A stretch of 64,000 bases of DNA, taken from NCBI GenBank assembly GCA_029906195.1, contig JARWSJ010000002.1, positions 248,001-312,000 of the forward strand, read 5' to 3'. The position numbers were made by a program, and so were the translations under genes. Shown here one piece after another: positions 34,034 through 43,791 of this stretch. Within the stretch, counting starts at the first letter, position 1, and each line of letters opens with the position of its first letter. The notes under the pieces are model-generated. The model saw only the letters and a program-made list of their open reading frames with translations, was not told the DNA's origin and made no database searches. This stretch comes from Chitinophagaceae bacterium 26-R-25. GTDB taxonomy: Bacteria; Bacteroidota; Bacteroidia; Chitinophagales; Chitinophagaceae.

Positions 34034-36784
34034 ATGTCATATCAAAATGTCTTCAGAAAGAAGGAGATTTTGGGGACGCTTTTTCAGGCGGCTCTACTTA
34101 AAATCATTACCTGTTTATTTTTTATTTTCTCAGCAACAAATTCGTTCGCGCAACAACGCATTGTAAGTTCCATCAACACCAACTGGCAGTTTCACAAAGG
34201 CGAGGTGGACAACACCGGCGATAAAAGTGTAAGCTGGGAAAACGTGTCACTGCCGCACACATGGAATGCTACGGATGTGATGGATGATGAGCCCGGCTAT
34301 TACAGAGGCGTTGGTTGGTACAAGAAAACGCTGTTCATCGATAACTCGTGGAAGAACAAAGATGTCTATATTTTTTTTGAAGCGGCAAATCAAATCGCCG
34401 ATGTTTTTCTAAATGGAAAAAAAGTCGGTTCACACACCGGAGGTTATAATTTTTTCTCTTTTAAAATAAATGACCTCATACAGTTGCGGGAAGGTGCCGG
34501 TGTAACAGCCAATGAAATTACCGTAAGAGTTGACAATGCACACAACGAAAACGTTCCGCCGCTCGGCGCCGATTTCACTTTTTATGGTGGTATCTACCGC
34601 GACGTTTATTTAATAGCCGCAGATCGTGTACACTTCGATATGGATAACTATGCTTCAAAAGGAGTATTTGTGTCAACGCCTTCAGTGTCTGCGGACAAAG
34701 CAAATGTTTTGATCAAAGGTGCATTTATAAACAACAATGCAAAAACAAAAAAATTGCTTGTTCGATCTGTTATTAAAGATGCGGAAGGCAAAATAATTGC
34801 GTCGAAAGAAACAGCTTTTAAATCAAACGCTACAGGCAATAATGCTTTCGAACAAAAGATCGATAACATTAGCCAGCCAAAATTATGGTCACCCGAAAGT
34901 CCGTATATCTACAATGTGGTGACTACTCTTGTGGATAAAGAAACCAATCAGCAGGTAGATGAAGTAGTGAATGCGCTTGGTTTCCGCTGGTTTTCGTTTG
35001 ATGCCAACACCGGATTTTTTCTCAATGGAAAACATATGAAACTGGTGGGTGCAAACCGTCACCAGGATTATCCGGGCATGGGCAACGCGATTTCTGATGC
35101 CATGAACATTAAGGACATTGAGCTGATGAAACAAATGGGCGCTAACTTTATCCGCATCGCTCACTATCCACAAGATCCTACGATCCTTGAAACATGTGAC
35201 AGGCTGGGCATTATGGCATCCGTTGAAATTCCAATTGTCAACAGGATCACTGACAGCGAAGCATTTTACAACAACTGTAAGCAGATGCAGGTTGAAATGA
35301 TACGCCAGTCCTACAATCATCCGAGCGTCATCATTTGGGCTTACATGAATGAAGTGATGATTGCTCCACGTTATGGCGACAAAACGCCGGAGAGAGATGC
35401 GTATTTTAAAACACTGGCAAATTTTGCACAGCAATTAGAAGATCTTACCAGGAAAGAAGATTCCACACGTTACACCATGATTCCATTTTACGGAAACTTT
35501 GATGTGCATTACAAATACGGGCTCACAAAAATTCCAATGGTCGTGGGATGGAACCTGTACCAGGGCTGGTACGGCGCTGATATCAACGGCTTTGATGCTT
35601 TTCTCGAGAGACACCATAAAGAGGTTGCAGATAAACCGGTGATCATTTCTGAATATGGTGCAGATGTAGATGCACGACTGCATGATTTTACACCGATTCG
35701 TTTTGATAAAACGGCAGAGTATGGCAATTACTATCATGAACATTATTTCAAAGCAATGATGGACAGGCCTTTCGTTGCGGGAATGGCGTTGTGGAATTTT
35801 GTAGAGTTCAACGCAGAAGCAAGAACCGAAACGAATCCGCACATGAACATGAAGGGCATTGTGTCTGCAACCCGTGAACCGAAAGATGTTTACTGGTATT
35901 ATCAATCGCATTTGTTGCAAACACCGGTTATTAAAATTGGTTCCCGCAACTGGACGCTTCGCAGTGCAACAGTTACAAATGACAATGATTCTTATTGCTC
36001 ACAGCCTGTAGAGATCTATACCAATCAAACTGAAATCGAAGTGTTGCTTAATGGAAAATCGTTGGGTAAAGCAAAACCGGATTTTGGTGTGGCAAAGATC
36101 AATGTGCCCTTTGCCAACGGCAACAATAAACTGGAAGCAATTAGCACAGATAAGAACGTTACAGAAAAAGATGTGGTTGATGTTCAATTTATCCTTTTGC
36201 CTAAAAAATTAAACAGCACGAAAATACCGTTCAGTGATATTCACGTGAGCCTTGGTGATGAAAGATATTTTACCGACACAAAAGAAAATATCGTGTGGCA
36301 ACCAGAACAGGCATACACACCGGGAAGTTGGGGATTCATTGGCGGACGCGTTTTTAAAATGAAAGGCAACGATCGCCTGCCTTATGGTTCCGACAGAAAT
36401 ATTATTGGTACAGATCACGATGCATTGTATGAAACACAACGCGTAGGCATTGAGCAATTCAAACTGGATGTTCCTGATGGTGCATATGAAGTAACGCTTC
36501 ATTTCGCAGAATTGTCAACTGATAAACAGGCTGAAAAACTGGTGTACAACCTTGATAAGAACGCCGGCGAAGCTGCAACTGCAGAGCAAAGGGTATTTGA
36601 TGTGTTGGTTAACAACATTCCAGTTATAAATGGATTGAGCAATGCTAACTACCTGATGCCAATTACTGCCTATTCTACCAAAACAAAAATATCTGCCAAT
36701 AACAATGAAGGCATCACGGTGAGCTTTAAGGCAGTGAAAGGAGAAACGATTTTAAATGGTATTGAGGTGAGGAGAGTTTATTAA
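34034..36784 (+). CDS. Glycoside hydrolase family 2 enzyme with malectin-like C-terminal domain
   Basis: 916 residues. Signal region to about residue 40 (FIFSATNSFAQ). GH2 jelly-roll domain (47-195: VSLPHTWNA, YYRGVGWYKK, GYNFFSF, FYGGIYRDVYL), immunoglobulin-like domain, then the TIM barrel with acid/base Glu440 (IIWAYMNEV) and nucleophile Glu540 (IISEYGAD). After an additional Ig-like domain (around 650-730), residues about 740-916 form a malectin-like carbohydrate-binding domain (ending ILNGIEVRRVY). Beta-galactosidase or beta-glucuronidase activity is plausible; specificity is unresolved. No polysaccharide-utilisation susCD genes are nearby. Confidence 0.92.
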   Translation: MSYQNVFRKKEILGTLFQAALLKIITCLFFIFSATNSFAQQRIVSSINTNWQFHKGEVDNTGDKSVSWENVSLPHTWNATDVMDDEPGYYRGVGWYKKTLFIDNSWKNKDVYIFFEAANQIADVFLNGKKVGSHTGGYNFFSFKINDLIQLREGAGVTANEITVRVDNAHNENVPPLGADFTFYGGIYRDVYLIAADRVHFDMDNYASKGVFVSTPSVSADKANVLIKGAFINNNAKTKKLLVRSVIKDAEGKIIASKETAFKSNATGNNAFEQKIDNISQPKLWSPESPYIYNVVTTLVDKETNQQVDEVVNALGFRWFSFDANTGFFLNGKHMKLVGANRHQDYPGMGNAISDAMNIKDIELMKQMGANFIRIAHYPQDPTILETCDRLGIMASVEIPIVNRITDSEAFYNNCKQMQVEMIRQSYNHPSVIIWAYMNEVMIAPRYGDKTPERDAYFKTLANFAQQLEDLTRKEDSTRYTMIPFYGNFDVHYKYGLTKIPMVVGWNLYQGWYGADINGFDAFLERHHKEVADKPVIISEYGADVDARLHDFTPIRFDKTAEYGNYYHEHYFKAMMDRPFVAGMALWNFVEFNAEARTETNPHMNMKGIVSATREPKDVYWYYQSHLLQTPVIKIGSRNWTLRSATVTNDNDSYCSQPVEIYTNQTEIEVLLNGKSLGKAKPDFGVAKINVPFANGNNKLEAISTDKNVTEKDVVDVQFILLPKKLNSTKIPFSDIHVSLGDERYFTDTKENIVWQPEQAYTPGSWGFIGGRVFKMKGNDRLPYGSDRNIIGTDHDALYETQRVGIEQFKLDVPDGAYEVTLHFAELSTDKQAEKLVYNLDKNAGEAATAEQRVFDVLVNNIPVINGLSNANYLMPITAYSTKTKISANNNEGITVSFKAVKGETILNGIEVRRVY

Positions 36785-36794
36785 TTTGGAAATG

Positions 36795-36819
36795 GTAGGG
36801 GCGAATTGCATTCGCCCTT
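36795..36819. repeat. 25-bp GGGGCGAAT palindromic unit
   Basis: GTAGGGGCGAAT-TG-CATTCGCCCTT. It starts GTAG and is 25 bp, like the GTAGAGAC units. A 23-bp inverted, 21/23-identical copy is at 38363-38385, so the two flank the repeat array and one lipoprotein gene. Confidence 0.7.
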
Positions 36820-36913
36820 GACATTAACGGATGCCGCGATCATTTCCGGGTGCCGCTGTTCGAGTCCACACAAAGCCGTCAACCCGATGTCTATCTGCTC
36901 AAAGAACAGATGA

Positions 36914-37287
36914 GACGTTTAACATGTCGCCCCTCTGGGGCTGGTATTTGGTTCGCGATAACGCAATAATGTTGCTACTGACGTGTCGCCCCGCTGGGGC
37001 TAGTTGGAACATTCAAAAAATGTAGATCAACCCAAGAGGGCAACATGTTAGTAGAAAAGTAAACACCGTTAAACACAAACCAAGCCCCAGCGGGGCGACA
37101 CGTTAGTAGTAGCAGAAAGAAAAGAATTTGGAACATTAGAGCCAGCCCCGGAGGGGCGACATGTTAGTTGCAATAAACAATGTCGAAAAATGAAGGCCAG
37201 CCCCAGAGGGGACGACGCGTTAGTAGAAGAAAAAGAAAGAATTTGAACCATTAGAGTCAGCTCCAGCGGGGCGACATGTTAAACGTC
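36914..37287. repeat. Seven-copy inverted array of CATGTCGCCCC units
   Basis: Two copies (36920-36944, 36978-37003) read as AACATGTCGCCCC..GGGGCT and five (37031-37051, 37083-37106, 37144-37167, 37199-37223, 37259-37282) in reverse. The outer ends, GACGTTTAACATGTCGCCCC and its complement, form near-perfect terminal inverted repeats. Each unit contains its own GCCCC/GGGGC hairpin. Spacing is irregular and orientation flips, so it is not CRISPR. Confidence 0.85.
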
Positions 37288-37323
37288 GCGAAGCGAAAAA
37301 GAATCGCGGGTTCAGCATTTACG

Positions 37324-37365
37324 TATAAATAAAAATCCCTGATAGTTTGAAAGCTATCAGGGATT
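37324..37365 (-). terminator. Hairpin terminator after lipoprotein gene 37420-38175
   Basis: AATCCCTGATAG (37334-37345) pairs perfectly with CTATCAGGGATT (37354-37365) around an 8-nt loop. On the minus strand the sequence continues TTTATTTATA. It lies 55 nt past the stop. Confidence 0.75.
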
Positions 37366-37387
37366 CTTATTTATTGTAGAGTAATTT

Positions 37388-37418
37388 ATGATTCACGATT
37401 CACGATTCATCATTCACC
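37388..37418. repeat. Half word-repeat (word ATTCACG, period 7)
   Basis: Four near-tandem heptads attcacg/attcacg/attcatc/attcacc end 1 bp before the stop codon of the lipoprotein gene at 37420. No opposite arm is found nearby. Confidence 0.65.
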
Positions 37419-37419
37419 T

Positions 37420-38175
37420 CTAGTGCAGCAATTGCAACTGGTTACATGCGTAAGGTTGCACCAGCACTTTATCAGGATAATTAACGGTATCGCCACCGCA
37501 GACTGCACTCACATTATAATAGCCCGCAGGCAATGTAAAGTTCGCTGCGCCTTGTGCACCGCAGTTCGGGGCAGTTGCAGTAAAGTTTTCAACGAATTCC
37601 TTTTCGCCATTGATGATTACTTCAATAGGATCGTTTTGATTGCAGCTTTCGGACGCCCACACTGTCAGGTTTCCTGTAGGTACGCTTCCGATAACATCTT
37701 TCTTAAGTACTGAGGTGAATTTGCCATTAGTAATATTTACGGCTATACCATTGCCGCTCATTACCTCACCGCTAAAAGTTCCGGATACACTGGATGTATC
37801 AAGATTAGTGATATTTACGCTAAACTTGGCCTGGCTTGCATCGCTCTGATAAATGACATTATTGTTTTGCGTATAAGTAAAGAATGCTTGTGGTGAGGTA
37901 TAGGTGCCATTTGCAATTTGGGTGCCATAGATAACAATGGCAATTTTATCGGAGCCATTATCTGCTGTGCCATTAAGATTCAGGAAAACGATATTCGAAG
38001 CGGTATCAATGTAGGCAGAATCTACCGTGCCTTTAAAATTGTTATCTCCTTCGGAAAAAGACCAGGTGGAAGTTATTGTGGTGTCCTTTTTTTCAACACT
38101 GTGCTCCTTTGAACAGCCCGCGACGGCAAGAAATACCAAACATGCAATGGAAAGAATGCTTACAAATGATTTCAT
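37420..38175 (-). CDS. Hypothetical lipoprotein
   Basis: 251 residues, signal MKSFVSILSIACLVFLAVAGC with lipobox VAGC. The mature protein is beta-rich and Asn/Thr/Ser-rich (STWSFSEGDNNFKGTVDSAYIDT, SVSGTFSGEV) with four Cys in the C-terminal third (SESCNQND, APNCGAQ, AVCGGD, YACNQ) that could form two disulfides. The C-terminal section (TGNLTVWASESCNQNDPIEV...ADYY-like) resembles a small Ig-like fold. No family is recognised. It is isolated, with a terminator downstream. Confidence 0.65.
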   Translation of the reverse strand: MKSFVSILSIACLVFLAVAGCSKEHSVEKKDTTITSTWSFSEGDNNFKGTVDSAYIDTASNIVFLNLNGTADNGSDKIAIVIYGTQIANGTYTSPQAFFTYTQNNNVIYQSDASQAKFSVNITNLDTSSVSGTFSGEVMSGNGIAVNITNGKFTSVLKKDVIGSVPTGNLTVWASESCNQNDPIEVIINGEKEFVENFTATAPNCGAQGAANFTLPAGYYNVSAVCGGDTVNYPDKVLVQPYACNQLQLLH

Positions 38176-38362
38176 AAACGGTGATTTTCTATTTTAAATA
38201 TGCTTGGTCATTCATAGGCGACTGTTTCAATACACGAAAAGTGTACCAAACAGCAGGATACTGAACAGATCAGGGTAATTTAAATGATCGAAGTTACCGT
38301 AAGGGCAAAAGGAGGGTGTTTTCTGGTTTAGAAACGTTTGGACAAAAATAATATTGTGCATT

Positions 38363-38385
38363 GGGCGAATGCGATTCGCCCCTGC
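38363..38385. repeat. GGGGCGAAT palindromic unit, inverted relative to 36795
   Basis: GGGCGAATGCGATTCGCCC followed by CTGC. Its reverse complement matches 36795-36817 at 21 of 23 positions. It lies 28 bp past the lspA stop (38413) on the minus strand and could serve as its terminator hairpin, though no T-run follows. Confidence 0.65.
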
Positions 38386-38412
38386 TTATTTTCTCCGGGA
38401 TCTAACTGGTTT

Positions 38413-39129
38413 TTAAACAGCTTTAATATCATCATTCACAGGAGTGCTTGACGTAGCAACCGCTTCGCTTCCTGTGTGGTGGTGATGGAAAAACTTTTTC
38501 TGGAAAAGTAAAATGGCGATCACCCCAACGGAGATAGACGCATCCGCAAGATTGAACACCGGGCTAAAGAATTCAAAATCGTCACCGCCAATAACCGGCA
38601 ACCATTTAGGAAAATGAGAGTGAATGATAGGGAAGTAAAACATATCCACCACTTTGCCGTGAAGGAACCCAGCATAGCCTTGCTTTGGGAACATTTTGGC
38701 AACGGCAGTAAAAGTGCTTTCTTCAAAGATCAAACCGTAGAACATGCTATCGATAAGGTTTCCAAGCGCGCCGGCAAAGATTAAACCTACGCAGATGATA
38801 AATCCTTTGTGATATTTCTTCTTGATAATGCTAAGGATATAATAAACACCAAAGATCACGGCGAACAAACGGAAGAGGGTCAGCAACATTTTCCCCCAGT
38901 CACCGCCAAATTTCCAACCCCATGCCATGCCTTCGTTTTCCACGAAGTATATTTGGCACCAGCTTGCAGCGGGGCCAAACGGACGGATACCGCGGTCATA
39001 TTTCGTCATAGGTACGTGAGAAGGGTCCCAGTTGTAGCTAAGAGGCATATGTGTCTTAATCCAAATCTTAATCACCTGATCCACTATGATAATCAACAGA
39101 ATCAGTAAGAATATATTCCTTGGCTTCAC
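38413..39129 (-). CDS. lspA: Lipoprotein signal peptidase (signal peptidase II)
   Basis: 238 residues, four transmembrane helices. It begins at GTG 39129 because a stop lies two codons upstream and no ATG fits. Conserved blocks: VDQVIKIWI near the N-terminus, FVENEGMAWG, AGALGNLIDSMFYG, GKVVDMFYFPI (first catalytic Asp) and FNLADASISVG (second catalytic Asp). It removes the signal peptide from prolipoproteins such as those in this window. Longer than E. coli LspA because of inserts and a His-containing, polar C-terminal tail (KKFFHHHHTGSE) beyond the last helix, seen in Bacteroidota versions. Confidence 0.95.
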   Translation of the reverse strand: MKPRNIFLLILLIIIVDQVIKIWIKTHMPLSYNWDPSHVPMTKYDRGIRPFGPAASWCQIYFVENEGMAWGWKFGGDWGKMLLTLFRLFAVIFGVYYILSIIKKKYHKGFIICVGLIFAGALGNLIDSMFYGLIFEESTFTAVAKMFPKQGYAGFLHGKVVDMFYFPIIHSHFPKWLPVIGGDDFEFFSPVFNLADASISVGVIAILLFQKKFFHHHHTGSEAVATSSTPVNDDIKAV

Positions 39130-39324
39130 TTATGTAAAAATTTTCAGGCAAAGATAATGGGGAATGTGATATACGCCTTAAAAAAGGCAAATACTCAAAG
39201 ACTTGAATATATTGTTGATATATAGGTAGTTGTAAAAATATGGCGCGAAATTTATGAACACTTTCAATTTTGTTTATCTTGGCGGCTTAACCCAAGGTAT
39301 AACCCTGTCTAAACCTACGTTCCA

Positions 39325-42300
39325 ATGAAATCGCTTTACCCTGGAAAATGGTATGTTTTTTTACTGATATTTTGCCTCTTTAAAACAAGTGCTAAAGCAC
39401 AGTCGTTTACAGCAGATTTTACCGCAGATAAATATGCAGGTTGTGTTCCTCTGCAAATTAATTTCAACAATACAACTTACGGTACCGGCACAGACGTTAC
39501 CTACAAATGGGATTTTGATAATGGCAACGGTGCCACCAAAGCCAACCCTTCAGTAATTTTTTATGAAGAGAGAGATTATCTTGTAAAGCTTACTGTTACA
39601 AGCGGCGGTAAAACATCTGTTCAAACTAAAAAGATTACTGTTTACAAAAAGCCGACGGTAGATTTTCAGGCAAACATGCTGAAAGGGTGCATACCCGCAG
39701 CATTTACTTTTACGGCAAGCGCCACAAGCATTGCCGGAGTAACTAACAATTATACCTGGGATTTTGGTGATGGCGCTGTAACGCAAACCAGCAGCACAGT
39801 TGCTTCGCACACGTACAATGTCTTGCAAAAACCGACTGTCAGTTTAACTGTATCCAACTCTTACGGCTGTACAAATACTATAAAGAAAGACGAGTTGCTT
39901 ACAATATTGCCTTCCATTTATTCAAACTTCACTTCCGATAAAAAAATATTGTGTAAAACATCTGATGCGGTTCAGTTCACCAATCTTAGTTCAGGGCCGG
40001 GAACATTAAGTTATGAATGGAATTTTGGAGATGGCAACAAGAGTACAGAAATATCGCCCTCTTATGTATTCAACAAAAAAGGCATTTACACTGTTTCGCT
40101 TACCACGAAAAATACCGATGGTTGTAGCATAACAAAAAGTTTAAGTGAATACCTCAACGTTGCCAGCTACAGTGTGAGTTTAGCCCCTCCGTCTCTTGTT
40201 TGCGACAATTCAAGCGGCAGTTTTTCGCCCGCACTTTCACCATATACTTATAACTATTCATGGGTGATGGATGGGGTGCCTGCCGGCTGGAATGGTAGTT
40301 CATATTACTACGGCTCGCTTCCGGTAGGAACACATGAAATCAAGGTAAAGGCAATGTTTGACAACTGCCCTGATTCTGCAACTCAACAATTCGAAGTAAA
40401 ACCATCTCCCAAGACGAATGGCTTTATATCTGACCTACAGGGACTTTGTGGCGCGCCGGTCGACGTGAAGTTTAAAGACACTACGGCAGATGCAACTTCA
40501 TGGAGATGGTTCTTCAACTATTATAACTCTTCGAACAATCCGGATGCGACCATACAGGCCCCCACGCGCAACTACACATCTGATGGGTACTACTATGTTC
40601 AGCTAACAGTGGGTAATGCTTATGGATGTACCAAAACGGTATCAAAAGGCATTGACATTTACCGGCCATCGGGAAGCATATCGATTAAAAGTTCTACCGG
40701 AAAAAATCCGCGGGACAATTGCGGACCTTTTGATGTAGAACTATTTGCTTCAGGCCCGGCAGACATTGTTTCATATAACTGGAACTTTGGAGATGGCGAA
40801 ACATCGACAGACGCTGTACCTAAACATACTTATTCAAAACCAGGCGCGTATGTTCCTTCCTTAAGCTACACTACAAAAAACGGTTGCACGGGATCTATGT
40901 CTACTGGTGCATTCACTGTTTTCACTCCTGCAAAGATTACAGATTTTGTGGCGAACAACACCACGTTGTGTGGTCCTAATCCTGCAACATTTACCGCCAC
41001 TACAACGGGTTCTATACAATTTTATAGTTGGGATTTTGGTGGACGCTCCGGCTCCGGATCGGCTACTTCCGTCTCGTTTGGCGCCGAAGGGGTGTATAAA
41101 GTGCGACTGATTGCCGGAAACAGCGCATGTCGGGATACGCTGACTAAAGACAACTACATCACTGTGAAGCCGCCATTTCCCAAAATCTCCGGTACAGCAA
41201 ATACTTGCGACGGCACGAGAGGGGAAGTTACGTTTACACAAGGCTCAGTAAACGCCACCTCTGTAATCTGGAATTGGGGAGATAACACGCCAGCTGTAAC
41301 CACGCCCGGAACACAAACAGTCGCCAAGCACACATACACACAAAACGGACAGTACTACGTAACGCTTACCGCTGTTAATGGCGATTGCAGTGTAAGTACG
41401 AGTACCAGTGTAACGGTCTATTTAAAACAAAGCCCTGTTTTGGCCATTGACAAAAAAGTGGTTTGTGCCGAAAATGATCAGTTGACTTTTAATTTTTCCA
41501 ATTACCAGATCAACCAGTATTATTATTTTGATAGCTACTACAATCAATACTATTACTTCGACAATCCAAGGTTGATTTATGGTGATGGGCCATATCCCGG
41601 TTATTTCTACAACTACACCAGGTCCGCTGCTGCGAATAATGATGTGAAATTTTCCGCAGCAACCGGTGGATTTAAACAGGGCGCAAACACCCTTGCCATG
41701 GTTGTGACCTCGAGATATTTTGGCTGCAACGATACAACCAACTTTGTTCCAATACAGGTAATACAAGCATCTAAAGCCGGTTTCCAGGTGTTAAACGAAG
41801 GCGTTTGCTATCAAACTCCCATATCATTTAAAGACACATCCAACGCAAACGGTACCAAAATAAAAGAATGGAATTGGAGCTTTGGTGATGGCGCTACACA
41901 GACCGTAACAACAGCAGGAGCAACAGTTTCACATCAATACGCAAGTCCGGGATATTATACCGTAACGCTTAGCCTGAAGGACGATGCGGGCTGCGTGAAT
42001 TCCTCAACCACAACATACAGGTCGGTAAAAGTTGGAGGGCCGAAGCCTGCATTCTATCCATCATCTAGCAATGTTCAATTGAACTCGACGGTTTATTTTT
42101 ACAATAATTCCCAAAACCCTGACACGAGAAATACAGTCTATACCTGGGATCTTGGAAACGCCACTTCGACTCAATACAACGCAAGCAGCACCTATCCGAT
42201 TGCGGGAACTTACAAAATAACGCTCACTGCAATTGATACCATTACAAAATGTGGCGGCTCGGTTACACAGGAAATTATTGTAAAAGATTTTTATCCGGCG

Positions 42301-43782
42301 TTGGGAAAAAGTCTCTCAAACATAAGCGGTCGCAGTTGTCCTCCAGTGTTGGCTAATTTTTCAAATAACTCTTATAACTACACTAAAGTAACGTGGGACT
42401 TCGGCGATGGAATTACTGCCGACAATATCAACTATGCAAGCCACGTGTATGAAAAGCCAGGTAAATACTACGTTACATTGTATGTATATGGTTATAACGG
42501 ATTGACCGCAACGTATAAAGATTCGATAATTGTAAGTCAGCCGTCTGGCACGTTAACGGTCTCTCCAGCTGAAGTTTGTATTGGGCAGGCTATAACATTG
42601 GATGGCGCTGCACAAGGCGCTGTCAGCTATAAGTGGGATATGGGAGATGGTAATATTCTATCAGGTACTGGCATAAAAAATACGTACACATATGCTGCCA
42701 GTGGCTCGTACAAACCAATGCTTTTAATAACAGATGCCAGTGGGTGTACGGCATCGGCTGCGGCGCCGGCTTCAGTAAGAGTGAGGGAAAATCCAATTCT
42801 TACATTCGAACCGAAAGATCCGGTTTTATGTTTGGGCAAATCCATTCAATTGAAGGCAAGCGGCGGGCTAACCTATTCATGGTCGCCCTCAAATGGACTG
42901 AGCAATACTGACATCGCATCTCCATCTGCATCGCCCATCGAAACAACCACTTATAAAGTAAGCATTAAAGATGATCTTGGTTGTTCAAACGAAGGTTCTA
43001 CTACGATATTTGTTGCCAAGCCTATAGATATTCAGTTAAGAGGCGATACCGCAACCTGCACAGGTAACACCGTTGCACTATCTGCTTCAGGAGCTACGAC
43101 TTACAAATGGATAAATAGTGTGGAGGCATTAAGTGGTTCCGATATTCCAGATCCTACCGTGAAAGTGTCCAAAACAGACACCTATACGTTGGTAGGATAC
43201 GACAAATACAACTGCTTTACAGACACTGCGGAAATAAAGATTCGTGCTAAACCATTGCCGACAGTAAATGCCGGAACAGCAGAAACAGTAATGGTAGGTT
43301 CGTCAACACAATTAAATGCAACGGGTAGCAGTGATATTGTTCAGTGGTTATGGCAGCCATCCAATTATCTCGATTGTGTAAGTTGCCCCAACACAAAGCT
43401 GACTCCATTTTCTGATATGGATTATACCATTACAGTGAAAAACAATGAAGGCTGTTCTGCTTCTGATATGATAGCCGTGAAAGTATTGTGCGGCGAAAGT
43501 CTTGTAAGAATTCCAAACGCCTTCACGCCAAACGGTGATGGTAACAATGATGTGTTTATCATCAAAGGAATTGGCATGTTGAAACATCTTACCATTTTTG
43601 ACAGATGGGGCGTCAAAGTGTATGACCGGAGCAATATTGTTGCCTCGAATAGATCTACTTGCTGGGATGGTACAATGAATGGTAACCCGCTGCCAACCGG
43701 CACCTACATTTATTACGCAGAAATGCAGTGTCCGTCCGGTGCATCGTTTGTTCAAAGAGGTTCGGTAGTATTGATAAGATAA
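39325..43782 (+). CDS. Giant PKD-repeat protein with type IX (CHU_C-type) sorting domain
   Basis: 1485 residues with signal MKSLYPGKWYVFLLIFCLFKTSAKAQ. Roughly ten PKD-like domains are visible by their WDFGDG-type motifs (WDFDNGNG, WDFGDGAV, WNFGDGNK, WNFGDGET, WSFGDGAT, WDFGDGIT, WDMGDGNI). A Tyr-rich insertion is encoded near 41507-41620. The C-terminal 95 residues (IPNAFTPNGDGNNDVFIIKGI, LTIFDRWGVKVYD, GTYIYYAEM, GSVVLIR) are the gliding-type C-terminal domain, which directs T9SS export and surface anchoring. Role likely adhesion or matrix. Many Cys suggest extracellular disulfides. TATCTTGG upstream resembles a -7 element. Confidence 0.93.
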   Translation: MKSLYPGKWYVFLLIFCLFKTSAKAQSFTADFTADKYAGCVPLQINFNNTTYGTGTDVTYKWDFDNGNGATKANPSVIFYEERDYLVKLTVTSGGKTSVQTKKITVYKKPTVDFQANMLKGCIPAAFTFTASATSIAGVTNNYTWDFGDGAVTQTSSTVASHTYNVLQKPTVSLTVSNSYGCTNTIKKDELLTILPSIYSNFTSDKKILCKTSDAVQFTNLSSGPGTLSYEWNFGDGNKSTEISPSYVFNKKGIYTVSLTTKNTDGCSITKSLSEYLNVASYSVSLAPPSLVCDNSSGSFSPALSPYTYNYSWVMDGVPAGWNGSSYYYGSLPVGTHEIKVKAMFDNCPDSATQQFEVKPSPKTNGFISDLQGLCGAPVDVKFKDTTADATSWRWFFNYYNSSNNPDATIQAPTRNYTSDGYYYVQLTVGNAYGCTKTVSKGIDIYRPSGSISIKSSTGKNPRDNCGPFDVELFASGPADIVSYNWNFGDGETSTDAVPKHTYSKPGAYVPSLSYTTKNGCTGSMSTGAFTVFTPAKITDFVANNTTLCGPNPATFTATTTGSIQFYSWDFGGRSGSGSATSVSFGAEGVYKVRLIAGNSACRDTLTKDNYITVKPPFPKISGTANTCDGTRGEVTFTQGSVNATSVIWNWGDNTPAVTTPGTQTVAKHTYTQNGQYYVTLTAVNGDCSVSTSTSVTVYLKQSPVLAIDKKVVCAENDQLTFNFSNYQINQYYYFDSYYNQYYYFDNPRLIYGDGPYPGYFYNYTRSAAANNDVKFSAATGGFKQGANTLAMVVTSRYFGCNDTTNFVPIQVIQASKAGFQVLNEGVCYQTPISFKDTSNANGTKIKEWNWSFGDGATQTVTTAGATVSHQYASPGYYTVTLSLKDDAGCVNSSTTTYRSVKVGGPKPAFYPSSSNVQLNSTVYFYNNSQNPDTRNTVYTWDLGNATSTQYNASSTYPIAGTYKITLTAIDTITKCGGSVTQEIIVKDFYPALGKSLSNISGRSCPPVLANFSNNSYNYTKVTWDFGDGITADNINYASHVYEKPGKYYVTLYVYGYNGLTATYKDSIIVSQPSGTLTVSPAEVCIGQAITLDGAAQGAVSYKWDMGDGNILSGTGIKNTYTYAASGSYKPMLLITDASGCTASAAAPASVRVRENPILTFEPKDPVLCLGKSIQLKASGGLTYSWSPSNGLSNTDIASPSASPIETTTYKVSIKDDLGCSNEGSTTIFVAKPIDIQLRGDTATCTGNTVALSASGATTYKWINSVEALSGSDIPDPTVKVSKTDTYTLVGYDKYNCFTDTAEIKIRAKPLPTVNAGTAETVMVGSSTQLNATGSSDIVQWLWQPSNYLDCVSCPNTKLTPFSDMDYTITVKNNEGCSASDMIAVKVLCGESLVRIPNAFTPNGDGNNDVFIIKGIGMLKHLTIFDRWGVKVYDRSNIVASNRSTCWDGTMNGNPLPTGTYIYYAEMQCPSGASFVQRGSVVLIR

Positions 43783-43791
43783 ATGTGGAAG

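Larger units (their letters stand above)
36785..37419. other. 635-bp gene-free spacer filled with repeats
   Basis: No reading frame with protein-like composition is seen. The contents are listed separately: a GGGGCGAAT palindrome (36795-36819), a seven-copy inverted array (36914-37287), a minus-strand terminator (37334-37365) and a half word-repeat (37388-37418). Position 36820-36913 holds nothing I can name. Confidence 0.7.

Noticed and set aside
36914-37287. CRISPR array
   Set aside because: Units flip orientation, contain internal hairpins, and are separated by uneven gaps; no cas genes are nearby.
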